Part shown: positions 10,300 to 19,218 of the stretch, in pieces
Numbering within the stretch: position 1 is the first letter of the stretch
How the letters are laid out: the number at the start of each line of letters is the position of its first letter
Assembly: GCA_944376905.1 (NCBI GenBank)
Contig: CALWEA010000005.1
Span: forward strand, 1 to 64,000
From: an uncultured Clostridia bacterium
GTDB lineage: Bacteria > Bacillota > Clostridia > Christensenellales > UBA1242
DNA length: 64,000 nucleotides
Reading direction: 5' to 3'
Program-made: the position numbers and the translations under genes
Notes under the pieces: model-generated
The model's input: the letters and a program-made list of their open reading frames with translations, nothing else
Told to the model about the DNA's origin: nothing
Database searches by the model: none

Positions 10300-10602
10300 T
10301 TTAGAATTATATAAAAAATAATAGTTGTTAAAAAATTTTAAAATAAAATTTAAAAATGTAAATTAAATTTATAACAAGTCTAAAAATTAATTTCTATAAA
10401 TCTAAAATAAAAAAAATATTTTAAATTTTTAAAAAAATTTTTTAAAATATATTATTTTATTTTTTTTTAAAGTTATAATAAAGTTATAATATAAAAAAAG
10501 AAAAACCTAAAATAAAAAATTGTTTTTATTGGTCAAAAATTATTTATGAATATAAAACCAAATTATCAAAATTTTTTAATTTAATTACTTTGGAGAATTG
10601 AT
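10300..10602 (+). other. AT-rich intergenic stretch with two TATAAT boxes
   Basis: Two TATAAT boxes lie at 10474-10479 and 10485-10490 ahead of the next gene, but neither has a clear -35. No other signal is seen. Confidence 0.3.
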
Positions 10603-11970
10603 ATGGAAAAAGTAGAATTTTATAAAATTGTTGAAAAACTTATACTACCATTATTTACAGGTTCTTTTTTAGAAGGAGAAGAGGAATCTAATGCAAGAGA
10701 TAGTGAAGTTGCTTTTGGAAAAAAGAATTCTGTTTTGATAAAACCTTCAAAAACTGATGATTATCGTCTTATTTTAAAAAGGGGACGACCTTTTCAAACA
10801 TTTGAAATTAACTTGTTAAAATCTATTTTAAGCGAAATGAATAAAATTCATTTATTAAATATTGAAGATGAAAGTTATATTACAGTTTTACAGTATAATG
10901 CAATAGAAAGATCTATATGTTCTTCGGTTAGCGATGATGAAACTGTAGACAGTATGTTTGGTATTTTAAATTATCTTGAAAAATGGTCTGCCAGAACTTA
11001 TGAGGGAAATAAAATTGCTCTTGGTATCATTATTAATCAAAATGCAGATTTATCAGAGCAAGATGAGGTTATTAATTATACGAATTTAATGGATAAAGAT
11101 TTTTTTGCTCTTTTATCAGATGGACAAGATTCTTACATTGAATTTGATAAAAAAGGAAATTTGATTGGTTATATACAACTTAATAAAACGAAAAAATCTC
11201 AATCAATTGCTCCATACAAATATGAAAATCTTTCAAAATATTGTAATGATAAAAAAGTTGGTATAGTATTGACTGAGAATGGAGATGTTTTAATTTTCAA
11301 AAACAATAATTTACTTTTTGCCAAAAGACTTGGTGGTTGGAATATTTATTCTCATGAAGAAGTTATTCAATTATTATCTTATCGTGGGAATTATAGTTTG
11401 AAAGATATAAGGAGGTCTATTTATTATACCGCTCTTGATATTTCATTCGCATATTCAGGAGGGTGTATTGTTTATTTAAATAAAGATAAAGTTGAACAGG
11501 CACTCAATCACATTAACGCACATGATATTATAAGTGAAAAATATTTTGAAATTAAAAAGAAACAAATTTTAGAAAATGCTAGTAGATTATGCGATTTTCA
11601 AACTTTATCAATTATTGAATCAAAATACAAAGTACCTTTTAGTGAATTTTTGGAACAACAAAAATGTATAAAATCTTCAAGTATAAGACGAATAATAACA
11701 GGAAGACCTTTTCATGAATTAAGTAGAAAACTTAGACAAGAACTTGTTAGTATGGATGGTGCTGTTGTTATAGATAGTGATGGGACAATTATTGCAGTAG
11801 GTGCTATTCTAAAAATTGAAGCAGGAAGTGAGGGCGGTGGAAGACTTGCTGCTGCAACTACTTTATCTAAATATGGTATTGCAATAAAAATTTCTCAAGA
11901 TGGTATTATGAAAGCATTTTATCCAGATAGAAAAAACGGTAAAGTTAAAACACTTTTTACCGTGGGATAA
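10603..11970 (+). CDS. DAC (DisA_N)-like domain protein, putative diadenylate-cyclase relative
   Basis: The last 75 residues look like a diadenylate cyclase (DAC) domain: MDGAVVIDSDGTIIAVGAIL carries the DGA motif at residues 385-387, and the following SKYGIAIKISQDG matches the strand-helix-strand end of DAC domains. Active DACs then have a G-T-R-H-R-A-A motif; here the aligned segment reads GGGRLAAAT, with Arg414 kept, His replaced by Leu415 and the second Arg by Ala416. About 380 residues precede it and probably form sensor or accessory domains, as described for DAC proteins with DACN-type N-termini. If active it would condense two ATP to c-di-AMP; the substitutions make loss or change of activity possible. 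ATG at 10603 has GGAG upstream. It stands alone. Confidence 0.65.
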   Translation: MEKVEFYKIVEKLILPLFTGSFLEGEEESNARDSEVAFGKKNSVLIKPSKTDDYRLILKRGRPFQTFEINLLKSILSEMNKIHLLNIEDESYITVLQYNAIERSICSSVSDDETVDSMFGILNYLEKWSARTYEGNKIALGIIINQNADLSEQDEVINYTNLMDKDFFALLSDGQDSYIEFDKKGNLIGYIQLNKTKKSQSIAPYKYENLSKYCNDKKVGIVLTENGDVLIFKNNNLLFAKRLGGWNIYSHEEVIQLLSYRGNYSLKDIRRSIYYTALDISFAYSGGCIVYLNKDKVEQALNHINAHDIISEKYFEIKKKQILENASRLCDFQTLSIIESKYKVPFSEFLEQQKCIKSSSIRRIITGRPFHELSRKLRQELVSMDGAVVIDSDGTIIAVGAILKIEAGSEGGGRLAAATTLSKYGIAIKISQDGIMKAFYPDRKNGKVKTLFTVG

Positions 11971-12345
11971 TATTTTTTTAATTTAACAAAACTTTTAATA
12001 AAAATTTTTTTTAAATAAAATTTTATATTACATATTTATTTGTTGCAAAATATATTTTAATTTTATTGAAATAATCTATTTTATAAAAAATGTAATTATA
12101 TTACTTCAAATATTACTTTAAAAAAATATTTTATTATTTTTAAAAATATATATTATTACTTTTAACATATATTTTTTAATACTTCAAAAAGTATATGTTT
12201 TGTATTTAAATAAAAACTTAAATATATTAAATATATCAAATATAAAATAAAAATTACAAGAACTTAAAATTATTTATTAAAATTTATATTTTCATAAGTA
12301 GTTTACTTAGTAAAATTGAATTATTTTTTAATTGGAGATAATGAA
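11971..12345. other. AT-rich spacer before rarA
   Basis: Nothing but A/T-rich sequence is seen from the stop of the DAC-like gene to the GGAGATA ribosome site of rarA at 12334. No convincing promoter, hairpin or small frame. Confidence 0.4.
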
Positions 12346-13575
12346 TTGAATAATTTATTTGAAAATATACATAATGATAAAAAACCTTTGGCTGAAAGAA
12401 TGCGTCCAAAGACGCTTGATGAATTTGTTGGGCAAAAACACATACTAGGACAAGGTAAGTTGCTTCGTAGATTAATTGAAGCAAAGCGTGTGCCTAGTGT
12501 TATTTTCTATGGACCGCCAGGAACTGGGAAGACAACGCTTGCAAGAATTATAGCGGATACAAGTAATTCGAGTTTTGTAAAACTTAATGCGATATCTAGT
12601 GGGGTCGCTGATGTTAAAGTTATTATAGAACAAGCAAAAAATGATTTTGAATTATATGGTAAAAGAACATACTTGTTGCTTGATGAATGTCATAGATGGA
12701 ATAAGGCACAAAGTGATTCATTGCTATCCGCATTAGAAAATGGTTATTTAATATTTGTTGGTTGCACAACAGAAAATCCAAGTTATAGTATGACAAGAGC
12801 AATAGTTTCTAGGTGTTCTGTTTTTGAATTCAAAAAATTGAATATACAAGATATAAAAAGTGCTTTGAATAGAGCATTAAAAGAAGATGAAATATTAAAA
12901 AAACTTAATATAAAAATAGAAGAAGATGCTTTAACATATTTTGCAACCGCAAGTGGTGGAGATGTGAGAAGTGCATTAAATGGACTTGAAATTGGGGCTA
13001 TAACAACAAATATTAACGAAAATCATGAAATTGTTATTACAAAAGAAATTGCTGGAGAATGTTTGCAAAAAAAAGCACTAAGTTTAAATGAAGATGTATA
13101 CTATCATTTATTAAGTGCATTTTGCAAAAGTCTTCGAGGTAGTGATTCAACGGCAGCATTATATTATGCAAATAGACTTATTGAGGCTGGAATAGAACCA
13201 CAAGTTTTAGCAAGACGAACAATAGCGCATGCATCGGAAGATGTTGGATTATCTGCTCCAAATGCTTTAATTCAAGCTTGTGCGAGTTTATATGCTTTGG
13301 ACCATTTGGGTATGCCAGAGGGCAATTTAGCGTTAACACAAGCAATAATATATGTTTGTGAATCTCCAAAAGATAATAGGGTAGTTGTTGCAATGAATAT
13401 GGCCCAAGATGATGCTAGAAATCATCCAGATGATAATATACCTGATTATTTAAAAAATCACACAGAGGCGAGTAAGTATTATAAATATCCGCATGATTTT
13501 GGGGGGTATGTTAAACAACAATATTTGCCTAATTCTCTTAAAAATAGAAATTATTTTACTAAGCGGAAACATTAA
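12346..13575 (+). CDS. rarA: Replication-associated recombination protein A (RarA/MgsA AAA+ ATPase)
   Basis: RarA is an AAA+ ATPase of the clamp-loader type that acts at stalled replication forks and on single-strand gaps. The N-terminus PLAERMRPKTLDEFVGQKHILG is the family signature, Walker A GPPGTGKTT is at residues 56-64, and Walker B appears as LLLDECHRWNK. The C-terminal tetramerisation region contains ALYYANRLIEAG and the family's closing YKYPHDFGGYVKQQYLP. The start is decided by the ribosome site: GGAG at 12334-12337 stands 8 bases before a TTG at 12346, whereas the ATG at 12341 is out of frame and closes at once and TTG 12316 has no site. This gives 409 residues. Followed by a terminator. 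Confidence 0.93.
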   Translation: MNNLFENIHNDKKPLAERMRPKTLDEFVGQKHILGQGKLLRRLIEAKRVPSVIFYGPPGTGKTTLARIIADTSNSSFVKLNAISSGVADVKVIIEQAKNDFELYGKRTYLLLDECHRWNKAQSDSLLSALENGYLIFVGCTTENPSYSMTRAIVSRCSVFEFKKLNIQDIKSALNRALKEDEILKKLNIKIEEDALTYFATASGGDVRSALNGLEIGAITTNINENHEIVITKEIAGECLQKKALSLNEDVYYHLLSAFCKSLRGSDSTAALYYANRLIEAGIEPQVLARRTIAHASEDVGLSAPNALIQACASLYALDHLGMPEGNLALTQAIIYVCESPKDNRVVVAMNMAQDDARNHPDDNIPDYLKNHTEASKYYKYPHDFGGYVKQQYLPNSLKNRNYFTKRKH

Positions 13576-13576
13576 G

Positions 13577-13616
13577 AAAAATTAGTATATTCAATTTGAA
13601 TAAACTAATTTTTTTT
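13577..13616 (+). terminator. Terminator after rarA
   Basis: A long imperfect hairpin (outer arms AAATTAGT and ACTAATTT, inner arms TATTCA and TGAATA) runs into a tract of eight T. Confidence 0.75.
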
Positions 13617-13681
13617 ACTTAACAATATATAAAAAATAAACAATATTTTCCTTTTTATCATATAAATATGCAGGAGATTTT

Positions 13682-14818
13682 ATGAAAAATATTGTTGTTT
13701 TTTTTGGTGGTGTTAGTTGTGAACATGATATTTCAATTATAACAGGTTTACAAGTTCTTGAAAATATAGATAAAAAACTTTACAAAATTTATCCCGTTTA
13801 TATTTCAAAATCAGGGAAATGGTTTTATGATAAAAATTTTAAAGATGTTAAACAGTTTATTGGTTTTCAAAAAAGTAAATATGAACAATCTTTTATTTTA
13901 AGTGGGCAACCTAAATTATTTGTAAAAAAAGGACCTTTTCTAAAAAAAGTAACAAATGTTGATTGTGCGGTAATTTGCTGTCATGGTATGAATGGGGAAG
14001 ATGGAACATTACAAGGTCTTTTGGAACTTAGTAAAATTCCTTATACTTCAAGTGGAGTTTTAGGAAGTTCTGTTTGTATGGATAAAATTTTCATGAAAAT
14101 GATTTTAGAAGTTAACAATTTTCCTATAACAAATTATATTTGGTTTGACTATGATAATTTTGTTGAAAATAAATCAAGTTTTTTGGCTAAAATTGAAACT
14201 CAATTACATTATCCTATAATGGTCAAACCTTCTAATCTTGGAAGCAGTATTGGAATTTCTAGATGTAATAATCAACAAGAATTGTTAAAGGCAATAGAAG
14301 TCGCTAGTAAATATGATTTTAGAATATTGCTGGAAGATGCAATTATTAATTTGCGAGAAATAAATTGTGGTTGCTTTGGAAATGACAATAATGTTATAAC
14401 ATCAAATTTAGAGGAGCCTTTATCTTGGCAAAAATTTTTAACTTTTGATGATAAGTATTTGCATTTTTCTGGTGTTAAGTTTGAAAAAAATAAATTCAAT
14501 TTAGATAAAAATTTGATAAAAGACATCAAAGAAATGTCAAAGAAAATATTTAAAACATTTTGTTGTGATGGAATAGTTAGGATAGATTTTTTATTAGATT
14601 CAAAAACAGATGAAATTTTTGTTAACGAAATTAATACTATACCAGGTAGTTTTGCAAATTACTTATGGGATAATAAATCGTATAAAGATTTAATCAATGA
14701 ATTAATTGAAAATGCAAATTATAAATTTCAAAAAAAACAACTTAACACTTACACTTATGAAAGTGAGGCTTTGTCAAATTATAGTAATAAAAGTAAATTA
14801 AGAAAACTAAAAAAGTAA
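13682..14818 (+). CDS. ddl: D-alanine--D-alanine ligase
   Basis: Ddl joins two D-alanines using ATP in the cytoplasm, giving the dipeptide that MurF adds to the peptidoglycan stem. The ATP-grasp fold is clear: FFGGVSCEHDISIITG at the N-terminus (family signature HGxxGEDGxxQG appears as CHGMNGEDGTLQGLLEL), KPSNLGSSIGI in the ATP lid, and metal-binding RIDFLLD and NEINTIPGSF near the C-terminus. Length 378 is within the family range of 300-380. It ends with a basic tail of about 25 residues beyond the usual end. The ATG at 13682 has AGGAGA in front. Presence of this gene argues for a peptidoglycan wall. Confidence 0.95.
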   Translation: MKNIVVFFGGVSCEHDISIITGLQVLENIDKKLYKIYPVYISKSGKWFYDKNFKDVKQFIGFQKSKYEQSFILSGQPKLFVKKGPFLKKVTNVDCAVICCHGMNGEDGTLQGLLELSKIPYTSSGVLGSSVCMDKIFMKMILEVNNFPITNYIWFDYDNFVENKSSFLAKIETQLHYPIMVKPSNLGSSIGISRCNNQQELLKAIEVASKYDFRILLEDAIINLREINCGCFGNDNNVITSNLEEPLSWQKFLTFDDKYLHFSGVKFEKNKFNLDKNLIKDIKEMSKKIFKTFCCDGIVRIDFLLDSKTDEIFVNEINTIPGSFANYLWDNKSYKDLINELIENANYKFQKKQLNTYTYESEALSNYSNKSKLRKLKK

Positions 14819-14834
14819 TTAGATAAAAATCTAA
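14819..14834 (+). repeat. TTAGAT hairpin after ddl (recurrent)
   Basis: TTAGAT and ATCTAA are separated by AAAA. The same 16 bases recur directly after trmD, and a close relative (TTAGATATTTATCTAA) lies at about 28331. No strong T-tract follows, so this is at best a weak terminator. Confidence 0.4.
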
Positions 14835-15006
14835 ATTTAATTAGTTGTTGTATATATCTAATCTAATATATTGATATACGCTTTCAAAACTTATTTTTAA
14901 ATAATTTTATAAAGTTATATATAAATTGTTTTGATAGATAAAAATTTTTAATTATAACAAAAATTATTGAAAAAATTAAAAAATAGTTGGTTTTTGTTAA
15001 TTTTAA

Positions 15007-15213
15007 TTATTCTATTTTGTAATTTTTGTCTATTGAAATTCCCCCATTATATCCTTGTTTTGTTATTATTGGAACCCCTGCCTTACATAATTCTTCTATA
15101 TAACGATAGACTGTTCTTGTGCTAATTTCAAATTGTTGGGATATAGATTTTGCTGTTGTTGTTTTGTTTTTATAAATAAACAAAAATATTCCAAATATTA
15201 AATATTGTTTCAT
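15007..15213 (-). CDS. Short HTH protein, like the N-terminal domain of WYL/DeoR regulators
   Basis: The 68 residues form one winged helix-turn-helix: TAKSISQQFEISTRTVYRYI is the HTH_11-type recognition unit and GGISIDKNY the wing seen at the start of WYL-domain regulators. Those proteins run to about 300 residues; here the frame stops right after the wing, so no sensor domain is left. It may be a stand-alone repressor or a decayed regulator. It follows the DUF3343 gene on the same strand with a 52-base gap and a weak ribosome site, which suggests co-transcription and control of the divergent cysteine desulfurase locus; this is inference. Confidence 0.65.
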   Translation of the reverse strand: MKQYLIFGIFLFIYKNKTTTAKSISQQFEISTRTVYRYIEELCKAGVPIITKQGYNGGISIDKNYKIE

Positions 15214-15265
15214 AATTTTATTGTGGATATTTTTTTAATTTTTATTTATTAAAACTTATACAACT

Positions 15266-15487
15266 TTAAATATCATAAAATCCTGCAAAACTGTCAAATC
15301 GTCTTCTTGCAATAATATTGTTTGCTATTGATTTATTTATTGATGCAAACTTAACTGAAATGCCACATGAAACATTAATACTTCGAGGGGTGTTTATAAT
15401 TACAATGGGAACGTTGTAAGATTTCATTAAATTTGCAAACATTATAGTTTGAGTTCTTGCTCTAAAAACAGCTAAAGTATATTTCAT
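15266..15487 (-). CDS. DUF3343 family, putative Se/S carrier-like protein
   Basis: The 73-residue product matches the DUF3343 pattern (Pfam's putative Se/S carrier-like family): a short beta-alpha fold that begins with a strand and helix (FRARTQTIMFANLM), then VPIVIINTPRSINVSCGISVKF with Cys41 directly before Gly, the expected sulfur- or selenium-bearing residue. The ribosome site AAGGAGG before the ATG at 15487 is excellent. It is divergent from a cysteine desulfurase 140 bases away, the partner expected to load such a carrier. Family knowledge links this pair to selenium or sulfur transfer; no acceptor enzyme is seen in the window. Confidence 0.75.
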   Translation of the reverse strand: MKYTLAVFRARTQTIMFANLMKSYNVPIVIINTPRSINVSCGISVKFASINKSIANNIIARRRFDSFAGFYDI

Positions 15488-15629
15488 TTTTCCTCCTTGG
15501 TTATTTAATAATTAACATATTTTATAATCTTTTCTACATATATTAAGAAACAAAATTGTTTTTGGCTACATATCATTATACTAGAAAGTTTTTATAAACG
15601 TTAAGAAATAAGTATTACAAGGAGATATT

Positions 15630-16769
15630 ATGATTTATCTTGATAATAGTGCAACAACTTATCCTAAACCCAAAGAAGTTATAAATAGTGTTTGTGAAAG
15701 TTTTACTAAATTTGGGGCCAACCCTGGCAGAAGTGGACATTCTTTTAGTTTAAAAACAGCAACCAAAATTGCTGAAATTAGAATTGATTTAGCAAATTTT
15801 TTAGGGGCAGAATCTCCAGAAAATATTATATTTACATCAGGCTGTACGGAAGCACTAAATCTTGCAATACTTGGAACTGTGCAGGAGGGTGGGCATGTTG
15901 TCTGTACTTCAAACGACCATAATTCCATTTTAAGACCTTTATTTGAATTAAAAAAAAGTGGCAAGATTTCGCTTACTGTTGCCAGTCCTAGTTGCAATGA
16001 TAAACTGTGTGTTGATGATATTCGTAAATGTTTACAACCTAACACATATTTAGTTTGTGTTAATCACATTTCTAATGTTGATGGCATGGTTGCTGATATA
16101 GATGAAATTGGAAAAATGTGTTTTGAAAAATGTATAACATTTTTGGTTGATGGAGCACAAAGTGTTGGTCATAAAAAAATTGATATGGTCCGTCAACATA
16201 TTGACCTTTTGTCTGTTGCTCCTCATAAAGGATTATATGCACCGCAAGGTGTTGGGGTATTGGCTTTTAGTTCAAAAACAAAGTTAAAACCTATTAAGTT
16301 TGGTGGAACAGGAACAGAATCTATTAATGTTTTACAACCTAGTTTGGCACCTGAATGTTTTGAAAGTGGAACCCTCCCAACCCCTAACATAATTGGTTTA
16401 GGAGAGGGGTTGAAATTTGTTAAAAATAATTTTGACAAAATCAATAAAAAATTTGAAGATTTTACTACAATTTTAAATTACGAGTTGTCGCAAATTAATA
16501 ATGTTTGTGTTTATACCCATCCAGATAATACTAATGGTGTTTTAAGTTTTAATATTTCTGGTTTATCTTCTTCTGAAGTTGCCGATATTTTGGATACTAA
16601 ATTTAATATTATGGTTAGAAGTGGTTTACATTGTGCACCTTTAAAACATAAATGTTTGGGAACTGTTAAACAGGGAACTGTTAGAGTTTCATTTAGTTAC
16701 TTTACTACTTATGCAGATATCATTAAATTAATTAAAGCGATTAAAATTATTGCCAATAGAAATAGATAA
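15630..16769 (+). CDS. Class V aminotransferase / cysteine desulfurase family protein
   Basis: A PLP enzyme that should take sulfur (or selenium from selenocysteine) from the amino acid as a persulfide. Visible features: N-terminal YLDNSATTYPKP typical of the EF2568-like desulfurase subfamily, GCTEALNLAI, the PLP Asp and Gln in VDGAQSVGH, the PLP Lys at residue 200 in APHKG, and the catalytic Cys335 in RSGLHCAP. Length 379. A strong AAGGAGA site precedes the ATG. It differs from housekeeping IscS/NifS, which are fused or linked to iscU; no Fe-S scaffold gene is here. The DUF3343 neighbour on the other strand fits a carrier-loading role. Confidence 0.88.
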   Translation: MIYLDNSATTYPKPKEVINSVCESFTKFGANPGRSGHSFSLKTATKIAEIRIDLANFLGAESPENIIFTSGCTEALNLAILGTVQEGGHVVCTSNDHNSILRPLFELKKSGKISLTVASPSCNDKLCVDDIRKCLQPNTYLVCVNHISNVDGMVADIDEIGKMCFEKCITFLVDGAQSVGHKKIDMVRQHIDLLSVAPHKGLYAPQGVGVLAFSSKTKLKPIKFGGTGTESINVLQPSLAPECFESGTLPTPNIIGLGEGLKFVKNNFDKINKKFEDFTTILNYELSQINNVCVYTHPDNTNGVLSFNISGLSSSEVADILDTKFNIMVRSGLHCAPLKHKCLGTVKQGTVRVSFSYFTTYADIIKLIKAIKIIANRNR

Positions 16770-17225
16770 TTATTTAATAAAATTTAATAATGTTTTAAAA
16801 AAATAAAATAAATTTTATTAATATTTTATTATTTCTATTATGTTTTTTTTATTATTTTAATATTTTATCATATTTTTTATATTTTTATAATTTTATATTT
16901 TTACATTTTTAATTTTTTATTTTTTTTAACTTTTAATATTTTTTATTGTGTTTAAATTTTGTTTATTAAATTTTTTATATTTCTTATAATTAAATTTAAT
17001 ATTTATATTGATTAACATAATTAAAATTTTAATAAAAAGAATGTTGATATTGGGTTTAAGATTGTAATGAAATTAAAAATTTCTTAATTAAAGTCATAAT
17101 ATTAATTCATTTTTAATATATTACTTTTGAACATTCGACAAATTTCAAAACATTTAAACAATTTATAAAAATTTTTTCAATTTACTAATTCATAGAATTT
17201 GTTTATATTAAAAAGCGAGGCGAAA
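16770..17225. other. AT-rich spacer, nothing recognised
   Basis: More than 450 bases of nearly pure A and T. I see no hairpin with a T-tract, no good promoter and no coding frame with a ribosome site. Only AGCGAGGCG just before 17226 stands out, as the ribosome site of the next gene. Confidence 0.4.
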
Positions 17226-18095
17226 ATGCATTTTTGCGTTATTAAATCAAAAACAATAAAATTATCAATTGTTTTTATTTTGATTGCTGTTGTTTTGGCA
17301 ATCGGTTTTAATGGAACAACATCGGCACAAGTTTTTTTTGGGTATAATCAAAAAAGAGTTCCTATTTATAATGTTGAAACAAGCGAAAAAAAAGTTGCAA
17401 TTAGTTTTGATGCTGCATGGGGAGCGGATAAGACTCAAGACATTATCAGTACATTGCAAGAATTTGATGCAAAAGCAACATTCTTTTTGGTTGGATTTTG
17501 GGTTGATAAATATCCAGAAATGGTAAAAGCAATAGATGATGCGGGTTTGGAAATTGGGTGTCATTCCAACACACATCCAGATTTAACGAATTTAAGTGCA
17601 ACTCAAATCAAAAATGAAATTACTTTGGCTAATAATATGATAACTAATATAACTGGAAAAGAAGTTGAACTTTTTAGATGTCCTTTTGGGGCGTATAATA
17701 ATACAGTTCTTGATGTTGTTGATGAGTTGAATATGCTTCCAATTCAATGGGATGTTGATAGTTTGGATTGGCAACAAATCTCTGCAGATGAAATAACAAC
17801 TAGAATTGTTGATAATGTTCAAAATGGCTCAATTATTTTATGTCATAATAATTCTGACAATATTATTCCTGCTTTAACTATGGTTTTGCAACGCTTACAA
17901 ATGAAAGGTTATGAAGTTGTTTCAGTTGGTGAATTAATTTATCATGAGAATTTCACTATTAATAGAAATGGTCTACAAAAATTAAATCAAGATGCTGATG
18001 ATGTTGCAAATAAAAAAGATGAACAACAAGATAATAATAATGAAACTGTCAACAATGATAATATTCAAAAATTGGATAAAAAACCAGTTGTTTAA
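17226..18095 (+). CDS. Polysaccharide deacetylase family protein (PdaB-like)
   Basis: This is a secreted or membrane-tethered NodB-type carbohydrate esterase. A signal helix (residues 11-32) is followed by KVAISFDAAWGADKT, where the usual TFDDGP motif is FDAAWG, as in the PdaB/YlxY branch. The zinc ligands are in HSNTHPDL, motif 3 is RCPFGAYN, and then WDVDSLDW and ILCHN follow. After the domain, about 45 residues rich in Asn, Asp and Gln form a tail. The branch includes sporulation wall enzymes, but no spore genes are nearby, so a role in spores is not claimed. The ATG at 17226 (289 residues) is chosen over an upstream TTG because of GAGGCG. Enzyme activity is uncertain given that a catalytic Asp of motif 1 is replaced. 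Confidence 0.85.
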   Translation: MHFCVIKSKTIKLSIVFILIAVVLAIGFNGTTSAQVFFGYNQKRVPIYNVETSEKKVAISFDAAWGADKTQDIISTLQEFDAKATFFLVGFWVDKYPEMVKAIDDAGLEIGCHSNTHPDLTNLSATQIKNEITLANNMITNITGKEVELFRCPFGAYNNTVLDVVDELNMLPIQWDVDSLDWQQISADEITTRIVDNVQNGSIILCHNNSDNIIPALTMVLQRLQMKGYEVVSVGELIYHENFTINRNGLQKLNQDADDVANKKDEQQDNNNETVNNDNIQKLDKKPVV

Positions 18096-18277
18096 AATAT
18101 TAATATTGCCTTAAAATAACAAATAAATTTAAATTAAGTTTTTAATCTATGGCTTATTAAGGAATTTTAATAAAATTAAAATAAAAAATTATAACTATTA
18201 AATTATAACAAAAAAATAATAACTAAAAAATTATAACAAATATAAAAACATATATTATAAAAATAGGAGAATTATAA

Positions 18278-18967
18278 ATGAAGTACGAATTAATGAATAA
18301 TAATAAAGTTTATTTAAAAGGAACTGTTTTAGAAGACCCAATTTTTAGTCATGAAACGTTTGGGGAGGGGTTTTATGAGGTAAAACTTTCTGTTCCTCGT
18401 CTTTCCGAACACGTAGATGTTTTGCCTGTTACCGTTTCAGAAAAATTATTAAAAAATTTTATTGTTGGGAAACAGATTGGAATAAAAGGACAATTTAGAA
18501 GTTTTAATAAATTAACCGAAGAAAAAAGTAAATTAATTTTAAGCGTTTTTGCTCGTGAAATCATTGATGTTGACGACTCAATGAATCCTAATATTATAGA
18601 AATAACGGGCTTTATTTGTAAAGAACCTGTTTATAGAACAACTCCTTTTAATAGAGAGATTTGTGATATTTTAGTTGCTGTTAATCGTGCTTATAATAAA
18701 TCTGACTACCTACCTTGTATTGCATGGGGAAGAAATGCTAGATTTATTAAAGATGCTGAAATTGGATCTAAAATTGAAATTATTGGAAGAATTCAAAGTA
18801 GGGAATATCAAAAAAGATTTCCTAATGGTGACATTGTTACGAGAACTGCTTATGAAATTTCCGTTAATAGAATAAATCTTAAAGACGAAATTAAGAATAA
18901 TAAAAATAGTTTTTCTTCTTCATTTACTCCTTCAAGTGTTGACGATGTTTCGGAAATTCCTAGTTAA
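18278..18967 (+). CDS. SSB-like protein with two OB folds
   Basis: The 229 residues hold two OB folds of the SSB type. The first (about 8-95) starts NNKVYLKGTVLEDP and has the G-K-Q-I-G-I-K-G turn; the second (about 105-200) starts NIIEITGFICKEPVYR, with CDILVAVNRAYNKSDYLPCIAWGRNA, which is the classic SSB strand pair. Ordinary bacterial SSB has one OB fold and an acidic DDDIPF tail; here the tail is Ser-rich and lacks that motif, ending SVDDVSEIPS. It may bind single-stranded DNA without recruiting the usual SSB partners. GGAG precedes the ATG. Alone between two spacers. Confidence 0.75.
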   Translation: MKYELMNNNKVYLKGTVLEDPIFSHETFGEGFYEVKLSVPRLSEHVDVLPVTVSEKLLKNFIVGKQIGIKGQFRSFNKLTEEKSKLILSVFAREIIDVDDSMNPNIIEITGFICKEPVYRTTPFNREICDILVAVNRAYNKSDYLPCIAWGRNARFIKDAEIGSKIEIIGRIQSREYQKRFPNGDIVTRTAYEISVNRINLKDEIKNNKNSFSSSFTPSSVDDVSEIPS

Positions 18968-19003
18968 AATTTTTATTTTTATCTTTAAATTAATATTGTT
19001 TAT

Positions 19004-19060
19004 AAAAAGAACTTAAACCTATATTTAATATTTTTTTATTTGTTAAAGTTCTTTTTTTTT
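19004..19060 (+). terminator. Terminator after the SSB-like gene
   Basis: AAAAAGAACTT (19004-19014) pairs with AAGTTCTTTTT (19046-19056) and runs into T's up to 19060. Confidence 0.7.
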
Positions 19061-19184
19061 ATTATTTTAAATATATTTTATTTTATTGTGTTGTATTGTA
19101 TTTTTATTTAAATTATTAGATTAATCTAAATTTTAATTTTTTATGTGGTATTCTTTTTAATTTTTAAAAATAATTAAAAAAATC

Positions 19185-19212
19185 TTGACAAACTTTTTTT
19201 TTATGCTATAAT
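19185..19212 (+). promoter_or_regulatory. rplJL promoter
   Basis: TTGACA at 19185-19190, 16-base spacer, TATAAT at 19207-19212, with TGC before the -10 (extended -10). It is the strongest promoter by eye in the core region, as expected for ribosomal genes. Confidence 0.8.
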
Positions 19213-19218
19213 GACGCT

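Noticed and set aside
17199-17225. TTG 17199 as start of the deacetylase
   Set aside because: The clear GAGGCG ribosome site lies after it and serves ATG 17226.
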